Source of the DNA: an uncultured Verrucomicrobia subdivision 3 bacterium | Lineage (GTDB): Bacteria; Verrucomicrobiota; Verrucomicrobiia; Limisphaerales; UBA11358 | Direction: 5' to 3' | NCBI GenBank assembly: GCA_903917705.1 | Contig: CAIXBQ010000003.1 | Location: forward strand, 1-41,618 | Length of the DNA: 41,618 bases | In this document: positions 1-7,436 of the stretch, one piece after another | How the letters are laid out: every line of letters starts with the position of its first letter | Numbering within the stretch: the first letter of the stretch is position 1 | Program-made: the position numbers and the translations under genes | The notes under the pieces: model-generated | Seen by the model: only the letters and a program-made list of their open reading frames with translations | Database searches by the model: none | What the model was told of the DNA's origin: nothing

Positions 1-1
1 A

Positions 2-115
2 GCAACTGCGCCGCAGTTGGAAGCCCAAGGCAGTTTTCTTCGCCTGCTCTCCCGTCAAACCACCGATGACCCCTTGGAATGGCTCGCGCAAACCGCCCCA
101 ACCCCGACCGGTTGA
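2..115 (+). CDS. C-terminal end of an unidentified protein (partial)
   Basis: An open frame enters from the left edge and ends with TGA at 113-115, giving about 37 residues that include a plausible helical stretch (FLRLLSRQTTDDPLEWLAQ) and a Pro/Thr-rich tail. The next frame is also open to about 137, so the frame choice rests only on the more protein-like composition. No family can be assigned. If real, it ends about 57 bases before the pseudopilin gene. Confidence 0.35.
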   Translation, partial: ATAPQLEAQGSFLRLLSRQTTDDPLEWLAQTAPTPTG

Positions 116-172
116 AGTCCAACTGCGGTTTCTAGGTTGAAACGAATCCGGTTTAGTGGTGTCATTACCAAG

Positions 173-925
173 ATGAAACTCCGGGTTCCAAATCTCCGCC
201 GCGCCTTCACGCTGGTGGAATTGCTGGTGGTCATCGGCATCATCGCCATCCTCGCCGCCATGCTCATGCCCGCGCTGACCAAGGCCAAGAGTCAGGCCGG
301 CAAGGTCACCGACCTCAACAACCTCAAGCAGACCATGGTCGCCATGCATGTCTATGCCTCGGACGACGGCGACATCCTGCCCTCCGCCAACTGGGATGCC
401 GGCGGCGGCAGCCTGCCCGGCTGGCTCTACACCCCCGGCGGCTTCAACCGCTTCGATTTGAAGGGCGGCCAGCTCTGGCCCATTCTGCGCGACGCCAAGG
501 TTTACGTCTGCCCGAACGACGACCTCCAGATGTGGCACTGGTCCGACTTGAAGCAGGTCAACATGCAGCGCCCGCAGCAGCTTTCCTCCTACGCCATGAA
601 CGGCGGCGTGGTGGGCTACAGCTACGCCTATGAACACTCCCATCCCCCGGCCAAGCTGGCCCAGATGCAATCCGGCGACTGCGCGTTCTGGGAAACCGAC
701 GAGCTGGACCCGCAGCATTTCAACGACGGCGCCAATTACCCGCCCGAAGGCGTCAGCGGCCGGCATCTCGCCGGCGGCATCCAGGCGGCCTTTGACGGCT
801 CGGTCAGCTACATCAAGCTCCTCCAATGGTATTCCGACGACTTGACCAACGCCGTCCGCAACCGCCTCTGGTGCAATCCCAATACGCCCGACGGCCACGC
901 CTCCGCTGATTATCCCGGCCCCTGA
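173..925 (+). CDS. Type II secretion-like pseudopilin with H-X9-DG motif
   Basis: The protein starts with a short basic leader followed by the classic prepilin cleavage and methylation motif (RRAFTLVELLVVIGIIAIL), so it is expected to be cleaved by a prepilin peptidase just before the Phe and to assemble in the inner membrane through the hydrophobic helix. Near the C-terminus the spacing H-(9 residues)-DG in GRHLAGGIQAAFDGS matches the prepilin-associated H-X9-DG motif, which is expanded in Planctomycetes and Verrucomicrobia. A longer frame begins at a TTG at 137. I chose the ATG at 173 because it leaves a normal-length leader. The gene ends three bases before the next start, so the following two genes are probably co-transcribed. 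The individual role and substrate are unknown. Confidence 0.85.
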   Translation: MKLRVPNLRRAFTLVELLVVIGIIAILAAMLMPALTKAKSQAGKVTDLNNLKQTMVAMHVYASDDGDILPSANWDAGGGSLPGWLYTPGGFNRFDLKGGQLWPILRDAKVYVCPNDDLQMWHWSDLKQVNMQRPQQLSSYAMNGGVVGYSYAYEHSHPPAKLAQMQSGDCAFWETDELDPQHFNDGANYPPEGVSGRHLAGGIQAAFDGSVSYIKLLQWYSDDLTNAVRNRLWCNPNTPDGHASADYPGP

Positions 926-928
926 ACC

Positions 929-1408
929 ATGCGCCTCATCCTCATCGTCATCGGTCTAATGCTCGTGCTGGCCGGCGGCTATTGGTGGCTGCGGCCGCCG
1001 GTGCATCCCGGCCCCGTCAACGCCTCCATCTACGAGACCGACATGATCGAAGGCCTGGTCCGGGGTGTGCTGGCCGAGTTCACCCCGCCCGTCCCCACCG
1101 TTTGTTTCCTCGCCTTTGGCGACGGCCGCACCCCGCCCAGCCGGCCGTTCATCGCGCGCTTCGCCGGCACCCGGCCCGCCATCTGCAGCTGCGACTCCGC
1201 CGCGTCCCCGCCCATCGGCAAATACTTCGACGTCTACACCGGCCGGCCCGGATTGATCGTCCATGTCGTCAGCTTCAAGGAATACATCCCCGGCACCTTC
1301 GATGTCGTCGTGGCCTTCTCCAACCTGCCGCCCGGCCATGACCGGTTCACCTATCGCGTCGCCCAGCTCAGCGGCATCTGGACCGTTAAAAGTCGCAAGG
1401 CAGAATAA
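929..1408 (+). CDS. Small membrane-anchored protein, unknown function
   Basis: This 159-residue protein has an N-terminal hydrophobic segment (about residues 2-21, LILIVIGLMLVLAGGYWWL) followed by a Pro-rich linker, which suggests a single anchor or uncleaved signal. The remainder is a small soluble domain with a C-terminal basic tail (VKSRKAE). I recognise no family. The ATG lies three bases after the pseudopilin stop and the next gene starts 30 bases downstream, so it belongs to a three-gene cluster. By context it may be an accessory of the pseudopilin, but nothing in the sequence proves this. Confidence 0.65.
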   Translation: MRLILIVIGLMLVLAGGYWWLRPPVHPGPVNASIYETDMIEGLVRGVLAEFTPPVPTVCFLAFGDGRTPPSRPFIARFAGTRPAICSCDSAASPPIGKYFDVYTGRPGLIVHVVSFKEYIPGTFDVVVAFSNLPPGHDRFTYRVAQLSGIWTVKSRKAE

Positions 1409-1438
1409 CCCTCCCGCTGGAACCGTTCCTGACCGATC

Positions 1439-2569
1439 ATGAACTCCAACAAACTCTTCCTCGCCATCCTCGTGCTGGCCGGCGTGTTCCTGTTGCTCAT
1501 CCTGCACCGGCCCGCGCCCGCCCCGGCCCCCGCCCCCAAGACCGGCGCCACCCCGCCCGTCGCCGTCCGGTCCCGCGTCATCCCGCATCCCGCCACCGTG
1601 CTGCATCTGCCCGCACCCCGCATCCAGGCCGCCCCCCTGCCCGCCTCGATCACCCCCACCAACCCGCCCGCCACCGGCCCCATGACCCTGCACGACCGCA
1701 TCCTGAGCGGCAACATCCCCCGGCTCAGCCACGCCCAGGTGGACGCCTATCTGCTAGCCTACGGGCGCACCGCCGCCACCCTGCTCGCCGCCTATCACGC
1801 CTCCGGCGACCTGGCCCTGCTCCAGGAAGCCCTGCAGAAATTTCCCCAAGACCCCCGGCTCGCCTTCGCCGCCGCCGTCAACAGCGCCTTCACCCCCACC
1901 GAACAGCGCCAGTGGCTCGACACCCTGGCCGCCGCCGCCCCCGACAACGCCCTGCCCAACTACCTCTCCGCCCTCGGCTATTTCAACAACGGCCAGACCG
2001 ACCAGGCCGTGGAGGAACTCCTGGCCTCCGCCGGCAAGCATCAATTCGAGACCTTCACCAGCGGCGCCGCCGCCGGCGTGGAACAGGCCTACCTGAGCGC
2101 CGGCTACACCGAAACCGAGGCCAAAGTGTTTGCCACCCTCGGCCAGACCTTTCCCGAAGCCGGCTACCTCCGGCAATTGAGCCAGGACATGGTCAGCCTG
2201 GCCGACGGCTACCAGCAGACCGGCGACCCCGCCTCCGCCCAGGCCGCCCTCCTGCTCGCCGCCAACCTCGGGCAAAGCTACGCCCTCACCTCCGGCAACC
2301 TGCTCACCCAGCTCGTCGGCTGGTCCGTGGAAACCGCCGCCCTCAAGGCCCTCGACCCGAACACCCCCTACGGCGACAGCGGCCAGACCGTCCAGAACCA
2401 GCTCGACCAGATCGCCCGGCAACGCGCCGAACTCAAGGACCTCGTCGCCCGGGGCGGCCCCCTGCTGCAAGCCATGAGCGATTCGGATTGGGCCGGCTAC
2501 ATCACCGCCCTGCAAAGCGCCGGCGAAGTGGCCGCCCTGCAATGGCTCATCGCCCAAAAAGCCCGCTGA
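1439..2569 (+). CDS. Membrane-anchored helical-repeat (TPR-like) protein
   Basis: A 376-residue protein with an N-terminal anchor (about residues 6-22, LFLAILVLAGVFLLLIL), then a long Ala/Pro-rich linker with a PAPAPAPAP run, then an all-helical region from about residue 95 whose Ala-rich paired helices (for example LALLQEALQKFPQDPRLAFAAA and NYLSALGYFNNGQTDQAVEELL) resemble tetratricopeptide-like repeats. Such domains usually mediate protein contacts. The codons are extremely C-ending, which leaves the opposite strand open as a shadow. It is the last gene of the pseudopilin cluster. No catalytic motif is visible, so a specific function cannot be given. Confidence 0.7.
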   Translation: MNSNKLFLAILVLAGVFLLLILHRPAPAPAPAPKTGATPPVAVRSRVIPHPATVLHLPAPRIQAAPLPASITPTNPPATGPMTLHDRILSGNIPRLSHAQVDAYLLAYGRTAATLLAAYHASGDLALLQEALQKFPQDPRLAFAAAVNSAFTPTEQRQWLDTLAAAAPDNALPNYLSALGYFNNGQTDQAVEELLASAGKHQFETFTSGAAAGVEQAYLSAGYTETEAKVFATLGQTFPEAGYLRQLSQDMVSLADGYQQTGDPASAQAALLLAANLGQSYALTSGNLLTQLVGWSVETAALKALDPNTPYGDSGQTVQNQLDQIARQRAELKDLVARGGPLLQAMSDSDWAGYITALQSAGEVAALQWLIAQKAR

Positions 2570-2778
2570 CCGCCGCCGACTCGTAAAGGGGGTTGTTCTG
2601 GTTGTCTCCAGTTTCCCAGGTGGTGTTTATGGCGCGCGCCTTAAACCCGTCAGTTCACGTGGCCAAAATTAACAACCGAAACGCGCCGCTGACTGTTCGC
2701 TTCCCGCCACCGCGGCGCTCATGCTGGGCGATGTCATGTTGATCGCCACCAAGCCGATCTTTGGCCTCGGCGCCGGAA
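2570..2778. other. Intergenic stretch, no gene seen
   Basis: About 200 bases between the TPR-like gene and the first repeat array contain no supportable coding frame. The only structure noticed is a spaced inverted repeat, GGTTGTT at 2591-2597 and AACAACC at 2671-2677, probably too far apart to be a terminator. Confidence 0.5.
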
Positions 2779-3072
2779 CCTTCAGTGCCGGCCACGGGTT
2801 ATCGGTGGGCGTCCACGGACTTTCCATCGGTGGCCACGGAACATCCATGGGCGACCACAGGTCATTCGTGGGCGGCTACAGGTCATTCGTGGGCGGCTAC
2901 AGGTCATTCGTGGGCGGCTACAGGTCATTCGTGGGCGGCTACAGATCATCCGTGGGCGGCTACGAACCTTCCAGCGCCGCCCATGGAACATCCGTGGCCG
3001 CCCACGGAAGGTCGGTGGCCGGCGCTGAAGAGTCGGTGGCCCCCTACCAATCTTCCGTACATAACCACAGAA
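2779..3072. repeat. Degenerate 21-bp tandem array 1 (14 units)
   Basis: Fourteen consecutive units of exactly 21 bases lie here without a single insertion or deletion. Units starting at 2863, 2884 and 2905 are identical and 2926 differs by one base, while flanking units drift progressively. The shared core is CCGTGGGCGGC or a variant such as CGGTGGCC, and several units contain short inverted repeats (for example CCGTGG/CCACGG in the unit at 2989). Because 21 is divisible by three, several frames on both strands stay open through the array as heptapeptide repeats (RSFVGGY or GHSWAAT in the two forward frames), so open frames here are not evidence of a gene. The array ends 32 bases before the start codon of the short remnant at 3105. 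Confidence 0.9.
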
Positions 3073-3104
3073 CCTCCCTATAACCAACGAAGGAGAAGCT
3101 AGTT

Positions 3105-3248
3105 ATGTCACATTCCGATTTTATCAACCACGCCGACGACGGTCTCGCGACGCAAATGATCGCCTTCCGTGACAATGTTACGGGTGAACTGGCCGCGTTG
3201 GGCCTCTTGGCCACGGATGCGGAGGGCGTCTCGCCCCACCTTCTGTAG
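3105..3248 (+). pseudogene. Truncated small protein gene, cut by a palindromic element
   Basis: A 47-codon frame starts at ATG 3105 behind one of the best Shine-Dalgarno sequences in the window (GAAGGAG at 3089-3095). It encodes MSHSDFINHADDG..., continuing as a helical N-terminal domain rich in Ala and Leu. The frame ends at TAG 3246-3248, and those bases are the third to fifth bases of the TGTAGCGGCG arm of the element at 3244-3317, so the stop is supplied by the element. No continuation of the gene is visible beyond it. The helical start resembles in layout the N-terminal part of the protein at 30214, which also follows a 21-bp array. That homology is an inference from layout, not from an alignment. 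Confidence 0.6.
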
Positions 3249-3317
3249 CGGCGGTCTATGACCGCCGTTGGGTTTTTCCAATTGAATCGTCCCCGGCGCT
3301 CATAGAGCGCCGCTACA
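3244..3317. repeat. REPIN-like double palindrome (74 bp)
   Basis: Two oppositely oriented palindromes form this element. The left one is CGGCGGTC-TAT-GACCGCCG (3249-3267) and the right one is CGGCGCTC-ATA-GAGCGCCG (3294-3312). They are bracketed by a perfect terminal inverted repeat, TGTAGCGGCG at 3244-3253 and CGCCGCTACA at 3308-3317. This is the architecture of REP doublets (REPINs), non-autonomous elements mobilised in other bacteria by RAYT transposases. No RAYT gene is present here. A further small palindrome, GGCGGTGACCGCC, follows at 3319-3331. Confidence 0.8.
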
Positions 3318-3398
3318 GGGCGGTGACCGCCATCCATGGTGGCCCTAAGCAAGGACCGGCGGCTTGACTTGGGGGCGGGTTGGCGCGATAAACGGGGC

Positions 3399-4196
3399 AT
3401 GCGTTTCACCTTTGCCCTGGGGCTCGGCCTGGCCCTGGCCGCCGCGGCCGTCCGCGCGGATGAAAAATTGCCCGTGCTCCAGGCGGGCGACGTCACCTAC
3501 AGCAATGTGACGGTGACGAGCGTTTCGGCCACGGACATCTTCTTCACCTCGGACCAGGGGCTGGGCAACGCCAAGCTGAAGTCGCTCGCCCCGGCGCTGC
3601 AGCAGCATTTCCATTTCGACGCGGCCAAGGCCGGCGCGGCGGAGAAGCAGCGGGCGGCGGACCAGGCGCAATATCATCAGCAGCTGCTCCGGACGCCCCC
3701 GCCCCGCCCGGCGGCGGAGGATCTGAGCCGGCCGGCGGCGCCGGCGGCCCCGGCGGCGCCCAAAAAGATCTGGGCGAAGTCGTTCCTGAACCAGAAGGCG
3801 CCGGAGCTGGTGGTGGAGAAATGGCTGTCGGCCCGGCCGGAGGTGCGGGGCAAGTTTGTGCTGGTGGATTTCTGGGCGACGTGGTGTCCGCCCTGCCGGA
3901 AGGCGATCACGGAGCTGAACGAGTTTCAGGCGCGGTTCGGCGACAAGCTGGTGGTGATCGGCCTCTCGGATGAGCCGGAGGAGGCGGTGCGGCGGCTGAC
4001 GTCGCCCAAGATCAATTATTCGGTGGCCATCGACACGCAGGCGCGCACGAAGAACGCGCTGCAGGTGACAGGCATCCCGCATGTGCTGATCATCGATCCG
4101 CAGGGCATCGTGCGCTGGGAGGGCTTCCCGTTCCTGGAAGGCTACGAGCTGACGGCGGCGGTGGTGGCGGAGGTCCTGGCCCAGCCGGCCAAATGA
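3399..4196 (+). CDS. TlpA-like periplasmic thioredoxin-fold protein
   Basis: The protein begins with a signal peptide (MRFTFALGLGLALAAAAVRA). Residues about 22-75 form a small beta-rich domain ending in a conserved-looking TSDQGLGNAKLKSLAP segment. An Ala/Pro-rich linker follows, then a thioredoxin fold from about residue 135 to the end. The redox motif is WCPPC with cysteines at about residues 163 and 166, and a cis-Pro is seen in TGIPHVLIID. This is the TlpA/ResA-type arrangement used for thiol reduction or cytochrome maturation in the periplasm. A longer frame begins at 3336, but the ATG at 3399 is chosen because it starts the signal peptide directly. The specific partner is unknown. Confidence 0.85.
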   Translation: MRFTFALGLGLALAAAAVRADEKLPVLQAGDVTYSNVTVTSVSATDIFFTSDQGLGNAKLKSLAPALQQHFHFDAAKAGAAEKQRAADQAQYHQQLLRTPPPRPAAEDLSRPAAPAAPAAPKKIWAKSFLNQKAPELVVEKWLSARPEVRGKFVLVDFWATWCPPCRKAITELNEFQARFGDKLVVIGLSDEPEEAVRRLTSPKINYSVAIDTQARTKNALQVTGIPHVLIIDPQGIVRWEGFPFLEGYELTAAVVAEVLAQPAK

Positions 4197-4236
4197 ACGG
4201 GGCGGCGGGCGCAGCTTGAAACTGTTCTTGTTTTCT

Positions 4237-4340
4237 CCCTCGCCTCCCCCAAGGGAGGAGAGGGTCGGGGTGAGGTGGCCCAATGTTTCCGGCTCAATTC
4301 CCCTCACCCCTGCCCTCTCCCCGCCTGGGCGGGGAGAGGG
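4237..4340. repeat. REPIN-like double palindrome 2
   Basis: Two G/C hairpins in opposite orientation occupy the gap between the thioredoxin and aminotransferase genes. The left one pairs 4237-4248 with 4253-4264 with one mismatch. The right one is perfect, with CCCTCTCCCCGCC at 4313-4325 and GGCGGGGAGAGGG at 4328-4340. An inverted GGGGTGAGG/CCTCACCCC pair (4267-4275 and 4302-4310) links them. The sequence type (CCTCACCCC followed by a CCCTCTCCCC hairpin) resembles intergenic palindromes common in GC-rich genomes. It is unrelated in sequence to the element at 3244. It could also act as a transcription attenuator, but no T-run follows. Confidence 0.75.
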
Positions 4341-4436
4341 AGTAAGCACCCGGTCCAGCGGCAGCCGGGGCGGGCGGCGGACAATTCCATTCTTGCCCCG
4401 CGCCGGTTTGTCCGTAACATTTTTGCCGCTTAAACT

Positions 4437-5612
4437 ATGAATTACAAAATCTCTCAACGCGCGGCGTCGCTCTCGCCCTCCCTCACCCTGGCCATCGATG
4501 CCAAGGCCAAAGCCATGAAGGCGGCCGGCGAGGATGTGGTGGGCTTCGGCGCGGGCGAACCGGACTTTGACACGCCGCAGCACATCAAGGACGCCTGCGC
4601 AAAGGCGCTCGCGGCCGGGTTCACGAAATACACGCCGAGCAGCGGCATCCCGGAATTGCGGGAGGCGATCGCGGCGAAGTTCAAGCAGGAGAACGGCCTG
4701 ACTTACAAGCCGTCGCAGGTGATCGTGTCGTGCGGCGGGAAGCATTCGTGCTACAACGTGATCCTGGCGACGTGCGAGCCGGGCGACGAGGTGATCATCC
4801 CGGCGCCCTATTGGCTGAGCTACCCAGAGATGGTGAAGCTGGCGGGCGCCAAGCCGGTGGTCATCCAGACGACGGACAAGACGGAATTCAAGGTGACGCC
4901 GGAACAGCTGCGCGCGGCGATCACGCCGAACACGCGGCTGTTCGTGCTCAATTCGCCGAGCAACCCCACGGGCAGCGTCTATACGCCGGAGGAAACCAAG
5001 GCGCTGGGCGATATCTGCGTGGAAAAGGGCGTGCTCATCATGAGCGACGAGATTTACGAGCACCTGCTCTATGACGGCGCGCAGGTGAAGAGCGTGGCGA
5101 GCTTTTCGCCGGCGCATTTCGACCACACGATCATCGTGCACGGCCTGGCGAAGGCGTATTCGATGACGGGGTGGCGGCTGGGCTTCCTGGCGGCGCCGGA
5201 GCCGATCGCCAAGGCAATCGACGCGGTGCAAAGCCACAGCACGAGCAACCCGACGTCCTTCGCCCAGAAGGGCGGCGTGGCCGCGCTGACCGGGCCGCAG
5301 GACCACCTGAAAATCTGGCTGGCGGAGTTCGACAAGCGCCGCCGCTATGCGCACGCGAAGCTGAGCGCCACGCCGGGGATCTCCTGCGTGAACGCGAAGG
5401 GGGCGTTTTACCTGTTCCCGAACATCTCGAAGACGGGCCTGAAGTCCGCCGATTTCTGCGCGAAGCTGCTGGAAGCGGAAAAGGTCGCCGCGGTGCCCGG
5501 CATCGCGTTCGGCGCGGACGATTACATCCGCCTGAGCTACGCCACCAGCATGGCCAACATCGAGAAGGGCCTGGAGCGCATCGACAAGTTCTGCCGGACG
5601 CTCGTGAAATAG
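4437..5612 (+). CDS. aspC: Aspartate aminotransferase (PLP, class I)
   Basis: This 391-residue protein matches fold-type I aminotransferases of the 1-beta aspartate aminotransferase group, which swap the amino group between aspartate and 2-oxoglutarate using pyridoxal phosphate. Visible marks are GAGEPDFDTP near the N-terminus, FTKYTPSSGIPELREAIA, the NSPSNPTG segment that binds substrate and cofactor, SDEIYEHL, and HGLAKAYSMTGWRLGF with the Schiff-base lysine at about residue 239. The length is typical. It stands alone, with a palindromic element upstream and a strong terminator downstream. Assignment to aspartate rather than another amino acid is by similarity of motifs, so the family is certain and the exact substrate is less so. 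Confidence 0.93.
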   Translation: MNYKISQRAASLSPSLTLAIDAKAKAMKAAGEDVVGFGAGEPDFDTPQHIKDACAKALAAGFTKYTPSSGIPELREAIAAKFKQENGLTYKPSQVIVSCGGKHSCYNVILATCEPGDEVIIPAPYWLSYPEMVKLAGAKPVVIQTTDKTEFKVTPEQLRAAITPNTRLFVLNSPSNPTGSVYTPEETKALGDICVEKGVLIMSDEIYEHLLYDGAQVKSVASFSPAHFDHTIIVHGLAKAYSMTGWRLGFLAAPEPIAKAIDAVQSHSTSNPTSFAQKGGVAALTGPQDHLKIWLAEFDKRRRYAHAKLSATPGISCVNAKGAFYLFPNISKTGLKSADFCAKLLEAEKVAAVPGIAFGADDYIRLSYATSMANIEKGLERIDKFCRTLVK

Positions 5613-5634
5613 CCCGGCCCGGCCATTCTACAGG

Positions 5635-5667
5635 AAAAGCGGCGTCCCCCCGGGCGCCGCTTTTTCC
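5635..5667 (+). terminator. Rho-independent terminator after aspC
   Basis: The arms AAAAGCGGCG (5635-5644) and CGCCGCTTTT (5655-5664) pair perfectly around a 10-base loop and end in a T-run, 22 bases after the aminotransferase stop codon. The A-run on the 5' side means it could also work weakly from the other strand. Confidence 0.85.
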
Positions 5668-5684
5668 TTGGGCGGCGGGCGCGG

Positions 5685-7433
5685 ATGGATAAAGATAGGT
5701 TCATGTCACAAACCGAGAATGACCTTCCCCCCGTCGTTTCCGTGGAGGAGATCCAGCGCGGCTGGAATGATCTCCAATTGCGCGTGCAGCAGCTGGAGGC
5801 CGGCAGCGGCGCCCAGGAGCTGGAAAACAAATTGCTGCGGCAATTGCTGGAACGGGTCATCGAGCACCGGAAGAAATCCCACGGCGAACTGGTGAACCTC
5901 CTGACCACGCTGGTGTCGAAACTGCCGATCAACGACCTGGGCGTGATCGTCTCGCGGCTGGTGGAACACAGCGCGATGGTCAACGAGGTCTCGGCCGCCC
6001 TGGTGCACGGGAAGAACGAGGAAAGCCTGTTCCAGCCGGCGGTGCTAAAGCGGCTGGACCAGACCCGGCGGAATTTGATCGCGGCCATCCCGCCGCTGGT
6101 GGAGGAGCTGATCCGATTGGAAGCGCCGTTCGAGGCGGGGATGCTGCAGGGGCTGGCGGCGCAGCCGGAGTCGTTCTTCAGCCCGGCGATGGCGCGGGCC
6201 AACCGCTGCTTTGTGAAGGGCCAGCTGCCGCGGGAGCGGATCGTCCGCGAATTCGGGGACGAGGCGCTGGCGCTGTTCAAGGACGTCACCACGGACGTGA
6301 AGCACAATCCGCGGCCCAAGCCGGATGAGATCGTGCTGGCCTTCGCCAACGACTTCGAGGCGGTGCTCCAGCAAACCCCCGGCCTCGCCCCGGACAAGCG
6401 GAGCGGGCTGCTGGCGCTGCTCCAGAAGGTCCGGGCCAGCCGGGCGGCCTCCGACCCGGCGCGGGCGCAGAAGAGCGCGTTCCTGAAGCTTTCATTCGTC
6501 ATCGAACTGCTCCATTACTACGACAACCAGAGCACGGAGCCGCCCGATGTCATCTTTGCCCAGCGCCTGCCGCCCCTGATCGAACAACTCGTGGTGACGG
6601 GCGAAGACCGGCTCGATGAAAAGCAGATCCTGCTGGCGGAGGCGCTGCTGGCCCACATCATCAACACCGACCATCGCCAGGCGGTGGTGAACAACATCGG
6701 CAAGTCCGGCGGCCTGGCGAAGACGCTGCGGTTCATCCTCACTTTCCGCTCGGACAAGGTGCCCGAGATCGGGCCGATGGCCGGGGAATTCATCAAGCAC
6801 CTCATTCCGCCGGACAAGGCCCCGGCGCCCGCGGCGCTCGTCGGCCTCCTGCGGCTGGTCCCGGCCGACCGGCACCCGAAGATTATCGCGGCCATCGCCT
6901 CCTCGGACCGCCTGCGCAAGGACGAAGCGGAGACTTTGGGGCGGACTGTCGCCAAGGAACTGGGATTGACCGAACTGCCGGGCGACAACAACACCCTGTC
7001 GCCGGAGAAGGAACGGCAGATAGTCTGGGACCGCGTGAAGGAACTCATCGCCGGCCGGGCGTCGCCCGCGGAAATCACCGCGGCCATCCGCACCCGGCTG
7101 CACGCCAGATATGATTCGGACGAGGTGAAGTTGAGCTGGCTGGTGCTGTCGGAGTCCGATGCCATGGCGCTGGTCCGCGTCTTCTGCCTGCTGCCTTACC
7201 TGCCCGACGGGCAGACGGACCCCATTGCCCGGGCGGTGCTGGAATCCTACGCCACGCGGCTCACCCACGAAAAATACGCGGCGACCTACACCAAGGTCGT
7301 CGGCGCCCTGCGAAACCTTTTCAAGGTGAAGGCGGACAGCCCCACCCTCGTGAACTTCATCGCCCTGGTGAAATGGGTGGATACCGACGCCGCCGTCAGG
7401 CTGGCCCGGGACATCGGGATGGGCGCACCTTAG
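5685..7433 (+). CDS. Large helical protein, unknown function
   Basis: A 582-residue protein with no signal peptide or membrane segment, so probably cytoplasmic. The first 100 residues look like coiled coil (QLRVQQLEAG...ELENKLLRQLLERVIEHRKK). The rest is alpha-helical with repeated Leu-rich helices reminiscent of HEAT-like solenoids, without a catalytic motif that I can recognise. An alternative start at ATG 5703 (MSQTEND) lies behind ATAGG and would remove six residues. It follows the aspC terminator directly and ends three bases from the stop of the convergent cysteine-cluster gene. The function is unknown. Confidence 0.8.
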   Translation: MDKDRFMSQTENDLPPVVSVEEIQRGWNDLQLRVQQLEAGSGAQELENKLLRQLLERVIEHRKKSHGELVNLLTTLVSKLPINDLGVIVSRLVEHSAMVNEVSAALVHGKNEESLFQPAVLKRLDQTRRNLIAAIPPLVEELIRLEAPFEAGMLQGLAAQPESFFSPAMARANRCFVKGQLPRERIVREFGDEALALFKDVTTDVKHNPRPKPDEIVLAFANDFEAVLQQTPGLAPDKRSGLLALLQKVRASRAASDPARAQKSAFLKLSFVIELLHYYDNQSTEPPDVIFAQRLPPLIEQLVVTGEDRLDEKQILLAEALLAHIINTDHRQAVVNNIGKSGGLAKTLRFILTFRSDKVPEIGPMAGEFIKHLIPPDKAPAPAALVGLLRLVPADRHPKIIAAIASSDRLRKDEAETLGRTVAKELGLTELPGDNNTLSPEKERQIVWDRVKELIAGRASPAEITAAIRTRLHARYDSDEVKLSWLVLSESDAMALVRVFCLLPYLPDGQTDPIARAVLESYATRLTHEKYAATYTKVVGALRNLFKVKADSPTLVNFIALVKWVDTDAAVRLARDIGMGAP

Positions 7434-7436
7434 CGC

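Noticed and set aside
2779-3072. CRISPR array
   Set aside because: There are no unique spacers between repeats; the units are directly contiguous at 21 bases and no cas genes are present.
2721-3102. Two overlapping forward frames and one reverse frame through array 1 that look like heptapeptide-repeat proteins
   Set aside because: A 21-base period keeps several frames open automatically. The frames have no good start site, and neither frame is clearly favoured, so I describe the DNA array instead of calling genes.
3345-5354. Very long minus-strand open frame (669 codons) opposite the TlpA-like and aspC genes
   Set aside because: It spans two well-supported genes and a palindromic element on the other strand, is Arg/His-rich and matches no family. 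It is a shadow produced by GC-rich codon use.
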